Of a DNA stretch of 29,643 bases, positions 15,145 through 23,510 are shown in pieces; the first letter of the stretch is position 1, and each line of letters starts with the position of its first letter. The notes under the pieces are model-generated. The model saw only the letters and a list, made by a program, of their open reading frames with translations. It ran no database searches and was not told the origin of the DNA. Location of the stretch: positions 1-29,643 of the IMG/VR virus record IMGVR_UViG_3300020438_004042. The stretch is one strand, 5' to 3'. The position numbers and the translations under genes are program-made. The stretch is from a virus.

Positions 15145-15749
15145 TGCAATTTGAAACAACAACAAAATTATTCTACGGTAAATTTCCATACAAAGCAGTG
15201 ATAACTCATGAGTCGTTTGATGCAGATGAGTATTATGGAAACATGAGAAAAATGCTTGAATGGTTAAAAACACTACCAACAAATGAATATCAAATGCGAC
15301 ATGATAGGAAAATACAATTGTTCTTTAAAAAAAGAAAAGATCTAGAGTATGTTGCAGATAAATTTGGTAAATGGGTAATGCAAGTTCATGAACCATTAAA
15401 CAAAAAGCATTATGAATATTTAATGCAAAATAAAGATACTGTAACTAGAAATAGAATGTTTTGGAATAGATATCCTTATAAAATTACATTTGGTTGCCAT
15501 ACAGATATTGATAAAGCAGTTAATTGGTTTGAAAGTTTTTTTGCAGACAGAGATCCACAGCGATTTAGATTTGGATCTTCACTACATCAGTTAATTAAAG
15601 AAAAAGAAAGATGGAGATCATATTGGTGTAATCCTGTTTTATACTTAACAGATCATGATGATGTAATGTTATGTAAACTTGCTCTAAGCAGTCATATTAT
15701 AAAGATTGAATCAGCAATTACATTTGATCAATTTAGGAAGGTAAACTAA
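15144..15749 (+). CDS. Hypothetical protein with two similar halves
   Basis: The 201-residue protein is coupled to clpA by TAATG. It appears to contain two related segments. The first begins YGKFPYKAVI (residues 10-19) and reaches IQLFFKKRKDLEYVADKFG. The second begins WNRYPYKITF (108-117) and reaches VLYLTDHDDVMLCKLALSS. Each shows an aromatic-PYK strand, a variable middle and a strand followed by a DL/DD-containing helix and a GKWV- or SHII-type strand. It has no membrane segment or known catalytic motif. The function is unknown. A duplicated small alpha/beta fold, possibly nucleic-acid or capsid related, is a guess. Confidence 0.75.
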   Translation: MQFETTTKLFYGKFPYKAVITHESFDADEYYGNMRKMLEWLKTLPTNEYQMRHDRKIQLFFKKRKDLEYVADKFGKWVMQVHEPLNKKHYEYLMQNKDTVTRNRMFWNRYPYKITFGCHTDIDKAVNWFESFFADRDPQRFRFGSSLHQLIKEKERWRSYWCNPVLYLTDHDDVMLCKLALSSHIIKIESAITFDQFRKVN

Positions 15750-15886
15750 TGAGTAATTTTGTTATTTGGCATCTACTGGCTATTTGTACTGTAATAGCAG
15801 TGTCATTTTTAATTGGATACAGTACAGCAAAGCAACAAGAAAAAAGAAAGCGAGAAATATGGATCAAGCGATCGGAAAAGAACTAA
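15749..15886 (+). CDS. Small membrane protein (45 aa)
   Basis: ATG 15749 overlaps the previous TAA (TAATG) and has AGGAAGG upstream. The product is MSNFVIWHLLAICTVIAVSF and so on, 45 residues. It has one membrane helix from about 4 to 25 and a strongly basic tail (KQQEKRKREIWIKRSEKN), so the tail would be cytoplasmic. It overlaps the next gene by 28 nt. Nothing identifies its function. Confidence 0.65.
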   Translation: MSNFVIWHLLAICTVIAVSFLIGYSTAKQQEKRKREIWIKRSEKN

Positions 15887-16167
15887 TTAAAAGAAATATA
15901 ATCAAACAAGAAACAGAAGTCAGTGCATGGTATTGTGCTCCAGCATTTGGCGGTGGTGGAACTGTAGATAAAACTGGTAGTTTTACAATTGACAGTATTG
16001 ACACTACAAATGGAGTTCCATTTTTTCATGCACGATCAAATGTAGATGGTAAATGGAAAGATATTAAAATGGACAAAATTATATCAGTTGATGGAATGGA
16101 ACCAGATAAATTAGCCGAAGCATATGGTCTTAAAAAGAAAACAAAAAAGGTTAAAAAGAAAAAATAG
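15859..16167 (+). CDS. Hypothetical protein with lysine-rich tail
   Basis: I chose ATG 15859 (MDQAIGKELIKRN) because the longer open frame upstream lies over the small membrane protein and is not needed. The 102-residue product has a conserved-looking centre, WYCAPAFGGGGTVDKTGSF, with a beta pattern through VDGKWKDIKMDKIISVDGM. It ends in a 12-residue lysine run region (KKKTKKVKKKK) that could bind nucleic acid. No family is recognised. Confidence 0.65.
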   Translation: MDQAIGKELIKRNIIKQETEVSAWYCAPAFGGGGTVDKTGSFTIDSIDTTNGVPFFHARSNVDGKWKDIKMDKIISVDGMEPDKLAEAYGLKKKTKKVKKKK

Positions 16168-16170
16168 TAT

Positions 16171-17199
16171 ATGAAAAATAATGTAGCAGTTATAGGAAAC
16201 GGAAAGATTGGTAGAGTTATCGCTAGTTTACTACGATCAGAAAATTATAATGTTGTAATAGGAGATTCAATAGCAAGTAATGGAGTTGTTTCACTAGATG
16301 CAACTGACGAAAAACAACTAGAACATTTTTTAACAAACAAAGATGCTGTATGTTCTGCGGCACCTTATTATTTAAATAAATTAATTGCTAATGTGGCTTC
16401 AAAAATGGGAGTAGCATATTTTGATTTAACAGAAGATGTTGAAGTAACTGACTATATTAAAAATTTAGATACCAAAACTTTTATGATGCCTCAGTGTGGT
16501 TTGGCTCCTGGTGCAGTAAACATTATTGGAAGTGATTTAATTAGAGATTTTGACGAAGCACATGACGTACAAATGAGAGTTGGTGCATTACCACGTTATC
16601 CTTCAAACGAAATGAGTTATTATTTAACATGGTCAACAAATGGTTTGATAAACGAGTACTGTAATTTGTGTGATGTAATTGCAGATGGCAAGAAACTAAA
16701 GATACCACCATTGGACGGAGTAGAAAGAATATACATCGATGGCAGAAGATATGAAGCATTTAATACTTCAGGTGGAGTAGCAACAATGTGTGAAACGTTT
16801 GATGGTAAAGTTAAAACTTTAAGTTACAAAACGATTAGATATCCCGGACACAGAGATAAAATGAATTTCTTATTACAAGATTTAAACTTAAAAAGCAACA
16901 AAGACAAAATAGGTGACTTGCTTGATCAAACAGTTCCATATACTACAGAAGATGTTGTGGTTATGTTGATCAAAGTGATTGGAATTAAGAACGGTAAATT
17001 GTTAGAAAAGTCATACCAAAAAAATATCTTTGGAAAAGATGGTATGAGTGCAATTCAGAGGTCGACAGCATCTGGAGTTTGTGCTAATATAGTATCATAC
17101 TGTAGGGATGAACTTACAGGTGAAGGTTTTATCAAACAAGAAGATGTTGATTGGAAAACTTTTATTAGCAATAAATTTGGCCAGGTGTATGTTGAATGA
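16171..17199 (+). CDS. Saccharopine/lysine dehydrogenase-like oxidoreductase
   Basis: The 342-residue protein starts with a Rossmann signature, VAVIGNGKIGR (5-15, GxGxxG), and runs through YFDLTEDVEV and MMPQCGLAPGAVNI (about 109-122). It then has the saccharopine-dehydrogenase-type central block with TIRYPGHRDKMNFLL (about 224-238). These features match lysine-epsilon or saccharopine reductases, which interconvert lysine, saccharopine and aldehydes using NAD(P)H. The best fit is a family-level one; the substrate could be another amino acid. Phage copies would reroute host lysine or carboxylate metabolism. The next gene is DNA polymerase, with an ATGA overlap, so the two are co-translated. 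Confidence 0.85.
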   Translation: MKNNVAVIGNGKIGRVIASLLRSENYNVVIGDSIASNGVVSLDATDEKQLEHFLTNKDAVCSAAPYYLNKLIANVASKMGVAYFDLTEDVEVTDYIKNLDTKTFMMPQCGLAPGAVNIIGSDLIRDFDEAHDVQMRVGALPRYPSNEMSYYLTWSTNGLINEYCNLCDVIADGKKLKIPPLDGVERIYIDGRRYEAFNTSGGVATMCETFDGKVKTLSYKTIRYPGHRDKMNFLLQDLNLKSNKDKIGDLLDQTVPYTTEDVVVMLIKVIGIKNGKLLEKSYQKNIFGKDGMSAIQRSTASGVCANIVSYCRDELTGEGFIKQEDVDWKTFISNKFGQVYVE

Positions 17200-19910
17200 G
17201 TTACGTAGACGCATATTTAAATAGAGATAGAGATCAAATCAATATAGTAGAACGTATTGATGGCAAACGTATATACAAAACGTTTCCAACAACTTATAGA
17301 TTCTATTATGAAGATAATGATGGAGAATACACGTCGATACATGATCGTCCATTAAGTAAGTTTGAAACGTTAAACAACAAATCATTTCAAAAAGAAAAGA
17401 AAATGTATGAAGGACAAAGACTGTATGAAGCAGATCTCAATCCTGTGTTTAGATGTTTAGAAGAAAACTATATTGAAAAAGAAGCCCCAAAACTACATGT
17501 AGCACTGTTTGATATTGAGGTAGACTTTGACAAGGATCGTGGATTTGCAAGACCAAATGATCCACATCAACGTATCACAGCAATCAGTGTACATCTTAAT
17601 TGGTTAGATAGTTTAATCACACTATGCCTTGCTCCAAAAGATATGCCATTTGAAATGGCAGATGAAATTTCTAAAAAGTTTGACAATACTGTGTTGTGTG
17701 AAACAGAAGCTCAACTACTAAACACATTTTTACATCTAATTGAAGATGCAGATATATTAAGTGGTTGGAACTCAGAAGGTTTTGATATTCCATACATTGT
17801 AAACAGAACTGAAATGGTGTTAAGCAAGGATGATGTTAGACGTTTTAGTTTATGGGATCTTTATCCACGTGAAAGAATGTTTACAAAGTTTGGCAATGAA
17901 CAACAAACATTTGATTTCTTTGGTCGTGTACATTTAGATTATTTAGAACTGTATAGAAAATACACATATCACGAAATGCATTCATATAGACTTGATGCAA
18001 TTGGTGAGTATGAAGTTAATGAAAAGAAAGTTCCATATGAAGGAACGCTTGATCAACTTTACAATGAAGACTTTGAAAAGTTTATTGCATATTCAAGACA
18101 AGACGTTGCACTACTATCAAAACTTGATGACAAATTAAAATTTATTGATCTAGCAAATGTGTTAGCACATTCTAATACTGTATTGCTACAAACCACAATG
18201 GGTGCAGTTGCACAAACAGAACAAGCAATTGTAAATGAAGCACACAAACGTGGACTTATTATTCCAAATAGACCATACAGAGAACCACACTCATCAGGTG
18301 CGGCAGTTGGAGCCTATGTGGCAAAGCCTAAAAAAGGTTTGCATGACTGGATTGCATCAATTGATATTAATTCACTGTATCCTAGTGTGATTAGATGCTT
18401 GAACATGGGTCCGGAAACTATAGTTGGACAGTTAAGACCAACGCACACAGAAAAATATATTAACAATAAAATCCACAATGAAAAGAAGTCAGCCGCAGAT
18501 GCTTGGGAAGGTATGTTTGGTACAATTGAGTACACAGCAGTGATGGAACAAGATCGCGGAGTAGAAATTATTGTTGACTTTGAAGATGGAACAACAGAAC
18601 AAATGAGTGGAGCAGAAGTATATGCAATTGTATTTCATCAGAATCAAGGTTGGTGCTTATCAGCAAATGGCACAATATTCAACACAACCACAAAAGCAGT
18701 TATTCCTGGACTATTAGAAACATGGTTTGCAGAAAGAAAAGTATTGCAAGGTAAAATGCGTGAAGCAATTGCAAGTGGCGATAAAGAACAAATAGAATTT
18801 TGGGATAAACGACAACTTGTTAAAAAGATTAACTTGAACAGTTTGTATGGTGCTATTCTTAATCCAGGCTGTAGATTCTTTGATCAACGTATAGGACAGT
18901 CAGTCACACTTACAGGTAGAACAATCACAAAACACATGGGTGCAATCACAAATCAAATAATGACAGGCGAATATGATCACGTAGGCAAGTCAATCATATA
19001 TGGTGATACAGACTCTGTATACTTTTCAGCATATCCAATGGTTAAAGAAGATGTTAAAAGTGGTAAAATACCATGGACTAAAGACAGTGTTATTGAATTG
19101 TATGACAGCATAGCAGAAGAAGTGAACAAATCATTTCCGCCATTTATGATGAAAGCAACTAATGTGCCACGTGAAAATGGTGAGATTATCAAAGGTGGTA
19201 GAGAAATGGTTGCATCAAAAGGATTGTTTATCACAAAGAAAAGATATGCGGCATTGATATATGATTTAGAAGGCAACAGGCAAGATGTTGACAAGCCAGG
19301 TAAACTAAAAGCAATGGGTCTTGATTTGAAAAGATCTGATACTCCTGACTTTGTACAAGACTTTTTATCAGACATATTATTACAAGTTTTAACAGGTGTT
19401 GACAAGAAAGAAATATTAACAGCAATACAAGAATTCAAACGCAAGTTCGCAGACAGACCTGGTTGGGAAAAAGGCACTCCAAAACGTGTAAACAACTTAA
19501 CCAAATATGTACAAGATATTGAAAAATACAAACGTGCTACATCACGTATGGCTAATGGTGGTGCAAATGGCAAGATCAAAAAACCAGTGATGCCAGGACA
19601 CGTAAGAGCAAGTATTAATTGGAATTCAATGCGTAGTGCTTACAAAGATTTATATTCATTGCCAATTATGGATGGACAAAAGGTTATTGTGTGTAAATTA
19701 AAAGCAAACCCAATGAACTTTACATCTATTGCATATCCAATTGATGAATTAAATATTCCAAAATGGTTTAAAGAATTGCCATTTGATCATGATGGTATGG
19801 AACAATCAATCATTGATCAAAAAGTCAGTAACTTAATGAGTGAACTTGGTTGGGATTTAGAATCAACAAAAACATCAACAGTATTTGAAAGTTTATTTGA
19901 GTCAGCATGA
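17196..19910 (+). CDS. 43: DNA polymerase, family B, T4 gp43-like
   Basis: The 904-residue protein (T4 gp43 is 898) has the exonuclease motifs LFDIEVDFD (Exo I, about 104-112), NSEGFDIPYI (Exo II) and YSRQDVALL (Exo III). The polymerase motifs are SIDINSLYPSVI (A), KKINLNSLYGAI (B) and IYGDTDSVY (C). The catalytic acids are all present, so proofreading and synthesis should both work. It replicates the phage genome with the gp45-like clamp encoded at 22767. The start overlaps the saccharopine-dehydrogenase-like stop and the end overlaps the SDR gene start (ATGA). No intein or split is seen, unlike some marine polymerases. Confidence 0.97.
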   Translation: MSYVDAYLNRDRDQINIVERIDGKRIYKTFPTTYRFYYEDNDGEYTSIHDRPLSKFETLNNKSFQKEKKMYEGQRLYEADLNPVFRCLEENYIEKEAPKLHVALFDIEVDFDKDRGFARPNDPHQRITAISVHLNWLDSLITLCLAPKDMPFEMADEISKKFDNTVLCETEAQLLNTFLHLIEDADILSGWNSEGFDIPYIVNRTEMVLSKDDVRRFSLWDLYPRERMFTKFGNEQQTFDFFGRVHLDYLELYRKYTYHEMHSYRLDAIGEYEVNEKKVPYEGTLDQLYNEDFEKFIAYSRQDVALLSKLDDKLKFIDLANVLAHSNTVLLQTTMGAVAQTEQAIVNEAHKRGLIIPNRPYREPHSSGAAVGAYVAKPKKGLHDWIASIDINSLYPSVIRCLNMGPETIVGQLRPTHTEKYINNKIHNEKKSAADAWEGMFGTIEYTAVMEQDRGVEIIVDFEDGTTEQMSGAEVYAIVFHQNQGWCLSANGTIFNTTTKAVIPGLLETWFAERKVLQGKMREAIASGDKEQIEFWDKRQLVKKINLNSLYGAILNPGCRFFDQRIGQSVTLTGRTITKHMGAITNQIMTGEYDHVGKSIIYGDTDSVYFSAYPMVKEDVKSGKIPWTKDSVIELYDSIAEEVNKSFPPFMMKATNVPRENGEIIKGGREMVASKGLFITKKRYAALIYDLEGNRQDVDKPGKLKAMGLDLKRSDTPDFVQDFLSDILLQVLTGVDKKEILTAIQEFKRKFADRPGWEKGTPKRVNNLTKYVQDIEKYKRATSRMANGGANGKIKKPVMPGHVRASINWNSMRSAYKDLYSLPIMDGQKVIVCKLKANPMNFTSIAYPIDELNIPKWFKELPFDHDGMEQSIIDQKVSNLMSELGWDLESTKTSTVFESLFESA

Positions 19911-20674
19911 AAATAATTGTAACAGGCAGTACAGGATTTATTGGTAAACATCTAGTTCAACGACTAGCAGGTCGGCATGAAGTAATTGAATGGGATAGAG
20001 CCCATGGCAAAGATATCAAAGACTTTTCTTCTGCCACAATACCAGCAGATGTTGACTTTGTGGTACACTTGGCCGCAATAGCAGATGTAAGACGCAGTTT
20101 AAAAGAGCCAGAATTGTATTGGACAACCAATGTAGAATATAGTAAAAATATATTTGACTTATGTCATAAAAATAATATTCCTGTTGTATATGCATCAAGC
20201 TCTTGTGTACATGCATGGTGGAAGTCGCCATATGGTACAAGCAAAAAAGCAATGGAGGCAGTAGCACATCCTGGACAAGTTGGATTGAGATTTACAACAG
20301 TATTTGGTGACGGAGCCAGAGATACAATGCTGATGTCAAGAATCGCAAATGGCACAGTTAAATTTGCTACGGATCATGTAAGAGATCTTATATATGTAGA
20401 AGATGTTGTTTCAGCAATAATGATATTTGTTGAACAAGGAACTGAAAATAGAAATGCAACTTACGAAGTTGGAACTGGTCAAGGATACACAGTATCTGAC
20501 ATAGTTAAACACGCAGGATATAATGTGCCAACACAACAAGGTCAGGATGCAGAAGCAGATAACAACACAGCAGACAATTCTGAATTAAAAAAATTAGGCT
20601 GGAAGCCAACACTAAAACCAACTGAATGGATTGATATAAAAATTGCTGTAGAATATACAAATTCTATCACATAG
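19907..20674 (+). CDS. NAD-dependent sugar epimerase/dehydratase-like extended SDR
   Basis: The 255-residue protein has TGSTGFIG (6-13, NAD-binding), VVHLAA (52-57), the Ser of YASSS (95-99) and YGTSK (109-113, catalytic Tyr and Lys). It ends with the DLIYVEDVVSAI block typical of UDP-sugar epimerases and dehydratases. The reaction is usually C4 epimerisation or 4,6-dehydration of a nucleotide sugar; the substrate cannot be told. It is somewhat shorter than the usual 310-340, mostly because of a shortened C-terminal region. It could work with the UDP-sugar dehydrogenase and cytidylyltransferase at the start of the window in surface sugar synthesis. Confidence 0.88.
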   Translation: MKIIVTGSTGFIGKHLVQRLAGRHEVIEWDRAHGKDIKDFSSATIPADVDFVVHLAAIADVRRSLKEPELYWTTNVEYSKNIFDLCHKNNIPVVYASSSCVHAWWKSPYGTSKKAMEAVAHPGQVGLRFTTVFGDGARDTMLMSRIANGTVKFATDHVRDLIYVEDVVSAIMIFVEQGTENRNATYEVGTGQGYTVSDIVKHAGYNVPTQQGQDAEADNNTADNSELKKLGWKPTLKPTEWIDIKIAVEYTNSIT

Positions 20675-20687
20675 GAAGACAGGTGTA

Positions 20688-22697
20688 ATGTATAAAGTTT
20701 TGCGAGTCATTTGGGATAATTCTTCTCGCTATTCTAACATAAGTGAAGAACTAAAACAAAAAATGATGACAGCAACTCGCATCTCGGTTGGGCAACTTTG
20801 TCATGGTGATGAAACTTTAGAATTAAATGCACAAAACTTTTTTATCACACACGATTTAAATGACATCATACATCAATCTAATGAATATGATTACACACAT
20901 ATTCTTATGTTTTCGGTAGGAGTAGTACTTGAAGATACTAAACTTTTTATTGAAGGACTAAAAGAGCTTTTAATTAAACCTACAAAAATATTTGGACACA
21001 TTTTACATCAAGGAATCAAAGATAACAATAACCTTTTTACACTGCATGATCAAATGCTGTTATTATCAAAAGATGTAATTGATAATTTAAAAAAAGATGA
21101 CTTTGTGTTTAACAATTCTATAGAATACAGCACAGATAAATGGATACCAGTTACCAGAAGTGATGAAAATGTTCACGATGATTATACTCCTTTAAAAATA
21201 TGGAGAGATCCTTGGAAACACATACTATCAAAAAGTGATCGTATCATACATAAAACAAGCAGTGATGGGTTTGGTGAAGATTTAATACAGTATGCTATGA
21301 AAAAAGATTGGGAAATTAAAAACGTTAATAATAAAATACGTAAAGCAAAAAAATATTCTTATTATAACGAAAACTCTAAAAATTTTGAATATTATCTAGG
21401 ACAGTCTTTACAAACAATACAAACCAACAAACACCACATGTCTGAAACACAGTATGATTTTTTACGTGCTAATAAAATGTATTCTCAAACTGATAATCAC
21501 ACTAAATGGTTTGGATATAATAATGAAGATATGACAACAAGTCTTCCACATATAGTTTATGATTCATTTATTGGAGTTGCTTCTGGACATTTGCCGTGGC
21601 AATATCTTTCTACATATAATTTTAATGACAATACAAAAGTATTAATGATTGACATAAACAACATAGCAATTAATTTTCAACGTTGGTTTTTAAAAAACTA
21701 TGATCCTAACAAAGATGCTACATGGCAAGACTGGATTGAAATGTATGAAAACACTGATGCTAATATTGACAAGACTTGGTCAGAAAGAAATATTCAAGAA
21801 TGCAACAACAAATGGAAAGAAATAAAAATTGCTGTTGATGAAAACTGGGAAAAAATAAAAAATTATACATATGAATTTGAATGTGTGTCTATGATTAGTA
21901 ATAAAGAAACAACGCAGATGTATGAGCATATTAAACAAGCGAATCAACCAATGTTATGGTTTAGTAATATTTTTACATTTGACGGTGTTTATTTTTATGA
22001 TAATAAATCATTTGAAGTTTTTTTATCTGATATATTTTCTGCTAATCAAAAAATAGTATGGGCAGGCCAATCGCCTTATACGACAACAAAATGGAGTAAC
22101 GGTCCAAACAGTATACCAGAATCAACCGATGATTATTGTAAAGAAATTCAAGTACAATCTTTTGATGTTGATGTGTTTTTAAATGAAATTGAAAATCTAG
22201 AAAAACATAATCTATTTGTTAAGCATAGAAGTGATAAACATCCTGGATGGAGTAGTTTTGTGTTGCATGGGATCGATTGGAACAAAACAAACGATTATGG
22301 AGATTATGGATATAACAGCAATGAAGAAACACCTTACAAATTTGTTGATTATGCAAAACAACATATTCCAAACATAGTTGAATATTTTCAAAAGAATCAA
22401 ATCAACAAGATCAGCAATTATTACAGAATAAGAATCATGAAATTAGAGCCTGGAGGATATATCTGTTTACACAACGATACTCCAGATGGAAAATATCACA
22501 CAGATGGGTGGAATTTAAATATGTCAATCAACAATCCACAAAACTGTGAAATGCACTTTTGGAATGACAAATATCTATATTTAGGCCAAGTTCCTTGGAA
22601 GCCAGGAAAAGCATTTCAAATAAGAACAGGTTATAATCATTTAGTTAGGAACCTAAGTAATCAAAACAGGTATCATATTATTATACATGGAGAATAA
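20688..22697 (+). CDS. Large protein with C-terminal 2OG-Fe(II) oxygenase-like domain
   Basis: The 669-residue protein has an AGGAAGACAGG ribosome site. Only the last 90 residues are recognisable. They have the aspartyl/asparaginyl hydroxylase-like pattern: IMKLEPGGYICLHNDT (iron ligands His595/Asp597), LNMSINNPQNC, a W-x-PGKAF strand, then NHLVRNLSNQNR with a likely distal His651 and 2-oxoglutarate-binding Arg661. The N-terminal 570 residues are unassigned. They contain HILMFSVGVVL (about 71-81), FTLHDQMLLLS and aromatic-rich segments, and look like two further globular domains, one possibly glycosyltransferase- or methyltransferase-like. The product could modify DNA, protein or a surface sugar. 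The domain assignment is moderately secure; the substrate is unknown. Confidence 0.65.
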   Translation: MYKVLRVIWDNSSRYSNISEELKQKMMTATRISVGQLCHGDETLELNAQNFFITHDLNDIIHQSNEYDYTHILMFSVGVVLEDTKLFIEGLKELLIKPTKIFGHILHQGIKDNNNLFTLHDQMLLLSKDVIDNLKKDDFVFNNSIEYSTDKWIPVTRSDENVHDDYTPLKIWRDPWKHILSKSDRIIHKTSSDGFGEDLIQYAMKKDWEIKNVNNKIRKAKKYSYYNENSKNFEYYLGQSLQTIQTNKHHMSETQYDFLRANKMYSQTDNHTKWFGYNNEDMTTSLPHIVYDSFIGVASGHLPWQYLSTYNFNDNTKVLMIDINNIAINFQRWFLKNYDPNKDATWQDWIEMYENTDANIDKTWSERNIQECNNKWKEIKIAVDENWEKIKNYTYEFECVSMISNKETTQMYEHIKQANQPMLWFSNIFTFDGVYFYDNKSFEVFLSDIFSANQKIVWAGQSPYTTTKWSNGPNSIPESTDDYCKEIQVQSFDVDVFLNEIENLEKHNLFVKHRSDKHPGWSSFVLHGIDWNKTNDYGDYGYNSNEETPYKFVDYAKQHIPNIVEYFQKNQINKISNYYRIRIMKLEPGGYICLHNDTPDGKYHTDGWNLNMSINNPQNCEMHFWNDKYLYLGQVPWKPGKAFQIRTGYNHLVRNLSNQNRYHIIIHGE

Positions 22698-22702
22698 AAT
22701 AG

Positions 22703-22732
22703 TTGACAACTTGCCTAAATACATGTTATATT
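22703..22732 (+). promoter_or_regulatory. Sigma70-like promoter with internal CTAAATA box (sliding clamp)
   Basis: TTGACA (22703-22708), CTAAATA (22715-22721) exactly 6 nt later, and an extended TG-n-TATATT -10 box (22727-22732), spacer 18 nt. The predicted start is near 22739, 28 nt before ATG 22767, with a strong GGAGG ribosome site between them. Confidence 0.75.
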
Positions 22733-22766
22733 AGTAAAAATAAACAAACGTCGGAGGTAACAAAAT

Positions 22767-23510
22767 ATGTTAAAAGATGTATTACTAGACATTGTAAAGC
22801 ATACGCATTCGTTGGGCTTTATTCAAGCAGTAAAACTTGAAAGCACAGATGAAGGCACAAGTATTGAAGCAATGGATGATGATAGAACAGTGGTTCTAAA
22901 AGGCAAATTAAAAAATAACTTAGACAACGTTCCAGGATTAATTGGAATGGGTAGACTTGGTGTACTATCAGGCTATTTGAATTATGAAGCATATGGCAAA
23001 GATGGTGCAAACATTGAAGTCATGACAAACACAAGAGATGGTGTAGAAACAGCAGAAGAGCTAAAATTTACATCGCCAGGTGGTTATACTGCAAACTATA
23101 GATTCATGGTTAGTTCTCTAATTGAAGAACAATTAAAAACAATCAAGTTCAAAGGTGTTGAATGGGATATTACAGTACAGCCAACACAACAAAACATTAA
23201 AGACTTGACTTACTTTAACAGTATCATGGGTGGCTTTGAGCCAACATTTGTTGCAAAGACAGATGGTGATACACTAAAGTTTTATATAGGAGATGGCGCA
23301 AATGACAGAGTTGAAATTCCATTTGCTCAAAACGTGCAAGGCAAACTAACTAAAGGTTGGGCATGGCCACTAGCACAGGTATTGAGTATTTTGAAATTAA
23401 GTGATACTTCACAAGCAAGTATGTCATTTAGTGATCAAGGTGCTATGCAGATATCAATTGATTCTGGCACAGCAACTTATGATTACATCCTACCTGCTAG
23501 GAGTCAATAG
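22767..23510 (+). CDS. 45: Sliding clamp, T4 gp45-like
   Basis: The 247-residue protein (T4 gp45 is 228) follows a near-ideal Shine-Dalgarno, CGGAGGTAAC. The pattern is that of the trimeric clamp: FIQAVKLESTDEGTSIEAMDDDRTVVLKG near the N-terminus, LGVLSGYL (about 64-71) and a C-terminal tail ending SGTATYDYILPARSQ. It encircles DNA and holds gp43 on the template. In T4 it also activates late transcription through gp33/gp55, which fits the TATAAATA promoters further on. It has its own early-type promoter. It is coupled by TAGTG to the DpdA-like gene, linking that enzyme to replication. Confidence 0.9.
   Translation: MLKDVLLDIVKHTHSLGFIQAVKLESTDEGTSIEAMDDDRTVVLKGKLKNNLDNVPGLIGMGRLGVLSGYLNYEAYGKDGANIEVMTNTRDGVETAEELKFTSPGGYTANYRFMVSSLIEEQLKTIKFKGVEWDITVQPTQQNIKDLTYFNSIMGGFEPTFVAKTDGDTLKFYIGDGANDRVEIPFAQNVQGKLTKGWAWPLAQVLSILKLSDTSQASMSFSDQGAMQISIDSGTATYDYILPARSQ

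Noticed and set aside
15766-15858. Longer upstream start for the lysine-tailed protein
   Set aside because: It overlaps the small membrane protein at 15749 almost completely, and its added residues show no motif.
18977-19579. A 200-residue open frame on the minus strand
   Set aside because: It lies wholly inside the DNA polymerase gene, has no ribosome site or recognisable motif and is a shadow of the + strand codons. The same applies to the other minus-strand frames.
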